Assembly: GCF_016086655.4 (NCBI RefSeq)
Contig: NC_052131.2
Span: forward strand, 11,701,940-11,765,939
Reading direction: 5' to 3'
DNA length: 64,000 nucleotides
Source of the DNA: Lepeophtheirus salmonis
Lineage: Eukaryota; Arthropoda; Copepoda; Siphonostomatoida; Caligidae
Shown here: one piece after another, positions 60,871-64,000 of the stretch
Layout: every line of letters begins with the position of its first letter
Numbering within the stretch: the stretch's first letter is position 1
The notes under the pieces: generated by a model
Database searches by the model: none
The model's input: only the letters and a program-made list of their open reading frames with translations
Told to the model about the DNA's origin: nothing
Program-made: the position numbers and the translations under genes

Positions 60871-61505
60871 ATACATAGTAAATTTTTGTGTTAGCATTGT
60901 AACACCGTGTCAAAAGTTTAATTTTTCATGGCAAATTATTTCCTACAAACAAGAAAGAATTGAAATCACAGAACCATTTTTCTTTAAAAGGTAGAATTGT
61001 TGATGCTTAAAGATTATTATTTAAAAAGTTATTTGAAATAAATAGTCTATTGGTCTGTTTCAAAATTATAAAACGAGTAATATATATATCTACATGTATG
61101 TTTCGTTTCACCTCTAAAGATACATTACATCGACAGCTGAGAAAACAATTAAATTTTTATGTTAGTGAGATAATTTTTTAATATTTACCTTAAATCGTTG
61201 CTCCACTATGTAAGATGTTTTATGACTCTAAACTTGTCACATATTTTTGATTAATTTAAACACATAAAAAATAATTTATTTCCTTAAGGAAATTGTGTAT
61301 TTAATAATATATGAAATGAAAAGGAACGAGTCTAATTAGTTTTTTTATTGCATCCAATCCCATAAATTAAATGCATATTCAAATAAGTATATATTTACAT
61401 TTAAGGACATGTGTTTTTTATCAAATAAATTCCAAACTAATCATTTATCTTGTACACTAATTAACTCATTGAATGTTTGCATAAATTTCAGTAAACATAT
61501 ATGTA
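60871..61505. other. No gene or repeat recognised
   Basis: AT-rich; a lone ATCGACAGCTGAGAAAA at about 61130 recalls the F1 terminus but has no further match. Confidence 0.4.
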
Positions 61506-62668
61506 CAGTATGTCCAAAAATTGATGGTGTTTTTTTTTTTTAATCATGAAATAACCTAACCAACAGATTTTTTTTTGACGAAAAACTTTTTTTACTTCCA
61601 AATAGGACGACCTTTAAGCTAAATAAATATTTTAAAGCGTTTTGGTATCCCTTCATACAGATTATTCAAAGTATCTGGAGAAATTTTTCCCAAGCTTTTG
61701 TCAGTTTTTCTTTTTTTAATTCATCCTCTGAGGTTACTGGCGCATTTTCATTGAGTTCCCTCTGGACCAAGGCTCACAATCCTGGTGGAAAATGGCTCTT
61801 GATGTGTCAGACAACATTTTCCTCTTCAAAGGAGGTCCAGTTTCTTCAGTACGAGACAAAGCTGACATCAGAGACTTGCTGAGTTTGGTTTCGTGGAATC
61901 AGGTGAAGATCTAACAATAACGGCCCAAACCTGAATTTTCAGAGGAAATTTAACAGTTGGAGTGGGTTCCACATCTCCCTTATCTTTTGACGAACCCCGA
62001 TCTGTTTGGGGATTTGGGGCATGAAATAGCTCAAATGAACTTTCATCAATGAAAAGACAACATTTCCAGTCATCTGCAGTCCAGTGTTTCCGCTCACGAC
62101 AGAATTGAAGCCGGGTCTTCCTTTGGTTTTCGAAAAGTTTGGGATGCAGACGAGGTTTGCAGGGCAAATCATTCAATGAGTGATTCAGGTAATTGTGAAC
62201 AGATAACTTGGATATTGGATTGCCTCTTTTTGGGCAAAGATTTTGAAATCACCAGTTTAGGAACTTTGCTAATTTTTTTCTTCCTTCCTCGACCCTTCTG
62301 ATTTGCAAGGGTTTGTCCATCCTTTCATTTCTTACACCAATTCCCAATAATCCTGAGAGGAATCTGTAACTTTTGAGCAACGTATCTCCGCTTTGATCTA
62401 CCCTCTATCATGCCAACATCCTTGCCCCTTGTCTCCAAAAGGTGTTATCTCACCATTTCGGATATTGAATTTCAACTAACATCCTGTGGTGTTTTCTGAG
62501 CCCTTTTATACTGATGTATGATAAAATCATCGAAAATTATTGTATCAGAAAAATTCAATATTGCCTAATGCTTGTATCAGCTAAATTTCATTTTATTCCG
62601 ACCAAAAATATTTTTTTTAACAATAAAACGGATATTTTTAGTACCACCATCAATTGTTAGACATACTG
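61506..62668 (-). mobile_element. Tc1-like transposon with both ends
   Basis: 1163 bp. The left end CAGTATGTCCAAAAATTGAT (GGTG follows) and the right end, in reverse complement, CAGTATGTCTAACAATTGAT (GGTG follows) agree at 22 of 24 positions. TA flanks both sides (61504-61505, 62669-62670). The flanks themselves read ATATGTA on the left and TACATAT on the right, so the insertion hit a palindromic ATATGTACATAT-type site. The transposase is on the minus strand. Confidence 0.9.
61619..62456 (-). pseudogene. Tc1-like transposase, catalytic centre deleted
   Basis: From ATG at 62456 to TAG at 61619-61621. In order: an HTH region with RSKRRYVAQKLQIPLRIIGN and WCKK, a basic linker (NQKGRGRKKKISKVPKL), LSVHNYLNHSLNDLPCKPRL, then the catalytic domain start with the first Asp in LFIDESSFELFHAPNPQTDR. 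IFHQD carries the second Asp near 61780. It is joined almost directly to ALVQRELNENAP, which normally follows the catalytic Glu motif (PIENLW). So roughly 35 residues, including the Glu, are missing. The C-terminus resumes with SEDELKKEKLTKAWEK and, after a shift, NNLYEGIPKRFKIFI. Stops lie at codon 4 (TAA) and after WCKK (TGA). A one-base A insertion near 62232 breaks the frame. Confidence 0.85.
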
Positions 62669-62859
62669 TACATATTTTGCATTAAAAGTAAGTTTTCAAC
62701 TTGAGGTCAACAACTACTTGCATTGCCTACTGCTAATTTGATCAAACTAATAGATTCCACTGTTTTATGGTAGTTGTTTTTTGTCAAAAAAAATCACACA
62801 TAATATTGCAAATTCTTTTTATTTTAGGCATCATAATTTGAAGAGGTAAATACTAAATA
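62669..62859. other. Spacer between two elements
   Basis: Short AT-rich spacer separating the Tc1-like element from the next MITE; nothing recognised. Confidence 0.4.
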
Positions 62860-63160
62860 GGGGAGATTCACAAACTACGTGACCACTTAGGAGAGGGTTT
62901 TGCCCTAAACCACATTTATCCCTGTTAGTGATATGGGGTTAACTGAAAACCTAGCTTACTTGAATAACGATGAAAGATGGAATGAATGACGTCATAGCGA
63001 ACATAGATTTGTTAATATTTATATTTTGGGAGGTAAGGGGGGGGCGGTAATAAAAATACGTGGTTATTGGGAGGGAATAGAGAAAAGGAAAAAAAACGTA
63101 GGTCAATATGAAGGCAGGGTGTTTATGTGGTGGAAAACCATGTGGTTTATGAACCACCCC
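62860..63160. mobile_element. TA-flanked MITE, about 300 bp
   Basis: The left end GGGGAGATTCACAAACTACG (TGACCAC follows) faces a right end which in reverse complement is GGGGTGGTTCATAAACCACA (TGG follows). The ends agree at about 15 of the first 20 positions. TA lies on both sides (62858-62859, 63161-63162). The body is GC-rich for the region, with a G8 run at 63037-63044 and ATGACGTCAT at 62986-62995. It encodes nothing recognisable. TA target and short inverted ends suggest a Tc1/mariner-like or other TA-targeting MITE. Confidence 0.6.
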
Positions 63161-63162
63161 TA

Positions 63163-64000
63163 GAGTTGGATTCGAGTTATAATTATTGAGTTTGGTCAAG
63201 TTCAAGTTAATGAATATTAAACTGACTCGAATTTTTGTAAGGACGTCAAACAAAGAAAAATATTTATTTCATTGATAAAATCCATATTGAAAGTTAGTTT
63301 GACTATCTCAATCCGACAGTCAATTATCAATTAAATAATGTCGTTAATTCCGTGCCAGATTCAACACGTTGGAGGCCATATTTGGCTAACAGATGCCAGT
63401 TTATGACTTTGATAGACAACAGCATATAATGACAGGTAAAAATGAGGCATATACTTTCTTTTGTAAAATGAACAAAAACAAAAATCCTATAAATATTGTG
63501 CTAGATTTATCCTCGTATATAAAGTAATAAGAATAAATTCAGATTTTCTCCTTTTCTTAGTTTTTTAACGATTACTTTTATGTTGACGCATCACTAGCTA
63601 ATGTCCTCATTAAATCAATATAAAACCGTTTGACACCTATTGATACAGACCCTACCTTCAAATGTTTACTCAGTAAATACCCATACTTATATTAGTATTT
63701 TTTTCAAAGCCTCTTGTCATCTAAGTGGCCTTGTATCTATATAGAAGAATAGTGCCTAACGGTATTTATATTGGATCAAGATTTCAATTAATACTACATA
63801 TTTGGGGACTTAAAAATCCTTTTTTTTTATTTATTGTTATTGAAATAAAAATTGTTTTAGGAATACTTTTATGCTAATGATATCATTATAGGCGTTGAAC
63901 AAAATCAGAAGTATATATGTTTTTCATCAGTTTTATTTTATATTGCATCCCTTTTGATATTTCGATCAAATAATTCTATTTTAATACGGGTACGTATATT
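63163..64000. other. No gene or repeat recognised
   Basis: AT-rich DNA to the window end; nothing recognised. Confidence 0.5.

Noticed and set aside
60641..60994. 117-codon open frame on the plus strand, the longest in the window
   Set aside because: Most of it is the F1 repeat, which is non-coding in every other copy; Lys/Asn-rich composition follows from AT richness.
62951..63253. 100-codon minus frame
   Set aside because: Sits mostly inside the TA-flanked MITE and runs out through its end; no similarity.

Overview
The window looks like AT-rich non-coding DNA from an animal genome. I found no bacterial-style gene density, operons, ribosome binding sites, rRNA, tRNA or CRISPR, and no open reading frame above about 117 codons. 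Every recognisable protein similarity is to the transposases of eukaryotic cut-and-paste DNA transposons (mariner/Tc1 superfamily and hAT). The style of these transposons, the repeat types and the base composition recall a caligid copepod such as the salmon louse Lepeophtheirus salmonis. That identification is a guess from memory and was not tested.

Layout. 1-26 kb: intergenic or intronic DNA with short dispersed repeats. These include two adjacent copies of a long-inverted-repeat element (5.66-6.35 kb), a 105 bp element with terminal inverted repeats (8.73 kb), two neighbouring repeats at 17.5-18.1 kb, a roughly 155 bp tandem array (20.6-21.0 kb) and two related repeats about 960 bp apart (24.0 and 25.0 kb). 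26.4-27.0 kb: an internally deleted mariner-like copy on the minus strand. 28-50 kb: more scattered repeat relics and one perfect 24 bp stem hairpin (47.93-47.99 kb). 51.2-52.5 kb: a complete but decayed mariner/maT-like transposon with inverted ends and a TA target duplication. 55.8-57.5 kb: nested repeats, a probable hAT MITE and the 3-prime end of a hAT transposon with a recognisable transposase C-terminus. 60.0-63.2 kb: a hAT-like MITE, two abutting repeat relics, a Tc1-like transposon with both ends and TA duplication but with its catalytic centre deleted, and a further TA-flanked MITE.

Nine internally recurring repeat families (named F1 to F9 here for convenience) were recognised by eye from motifs that recur within the window. 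Their boundaries are approximate. No transposase copy is intact, so the identifiable content is a graveyard of non-autonomous or dead mobile elements, and there is no set of host genes acting together. The stretches between could hold introns, short exons or regulatory DNA that cannot be recognised without transcript or homology data.
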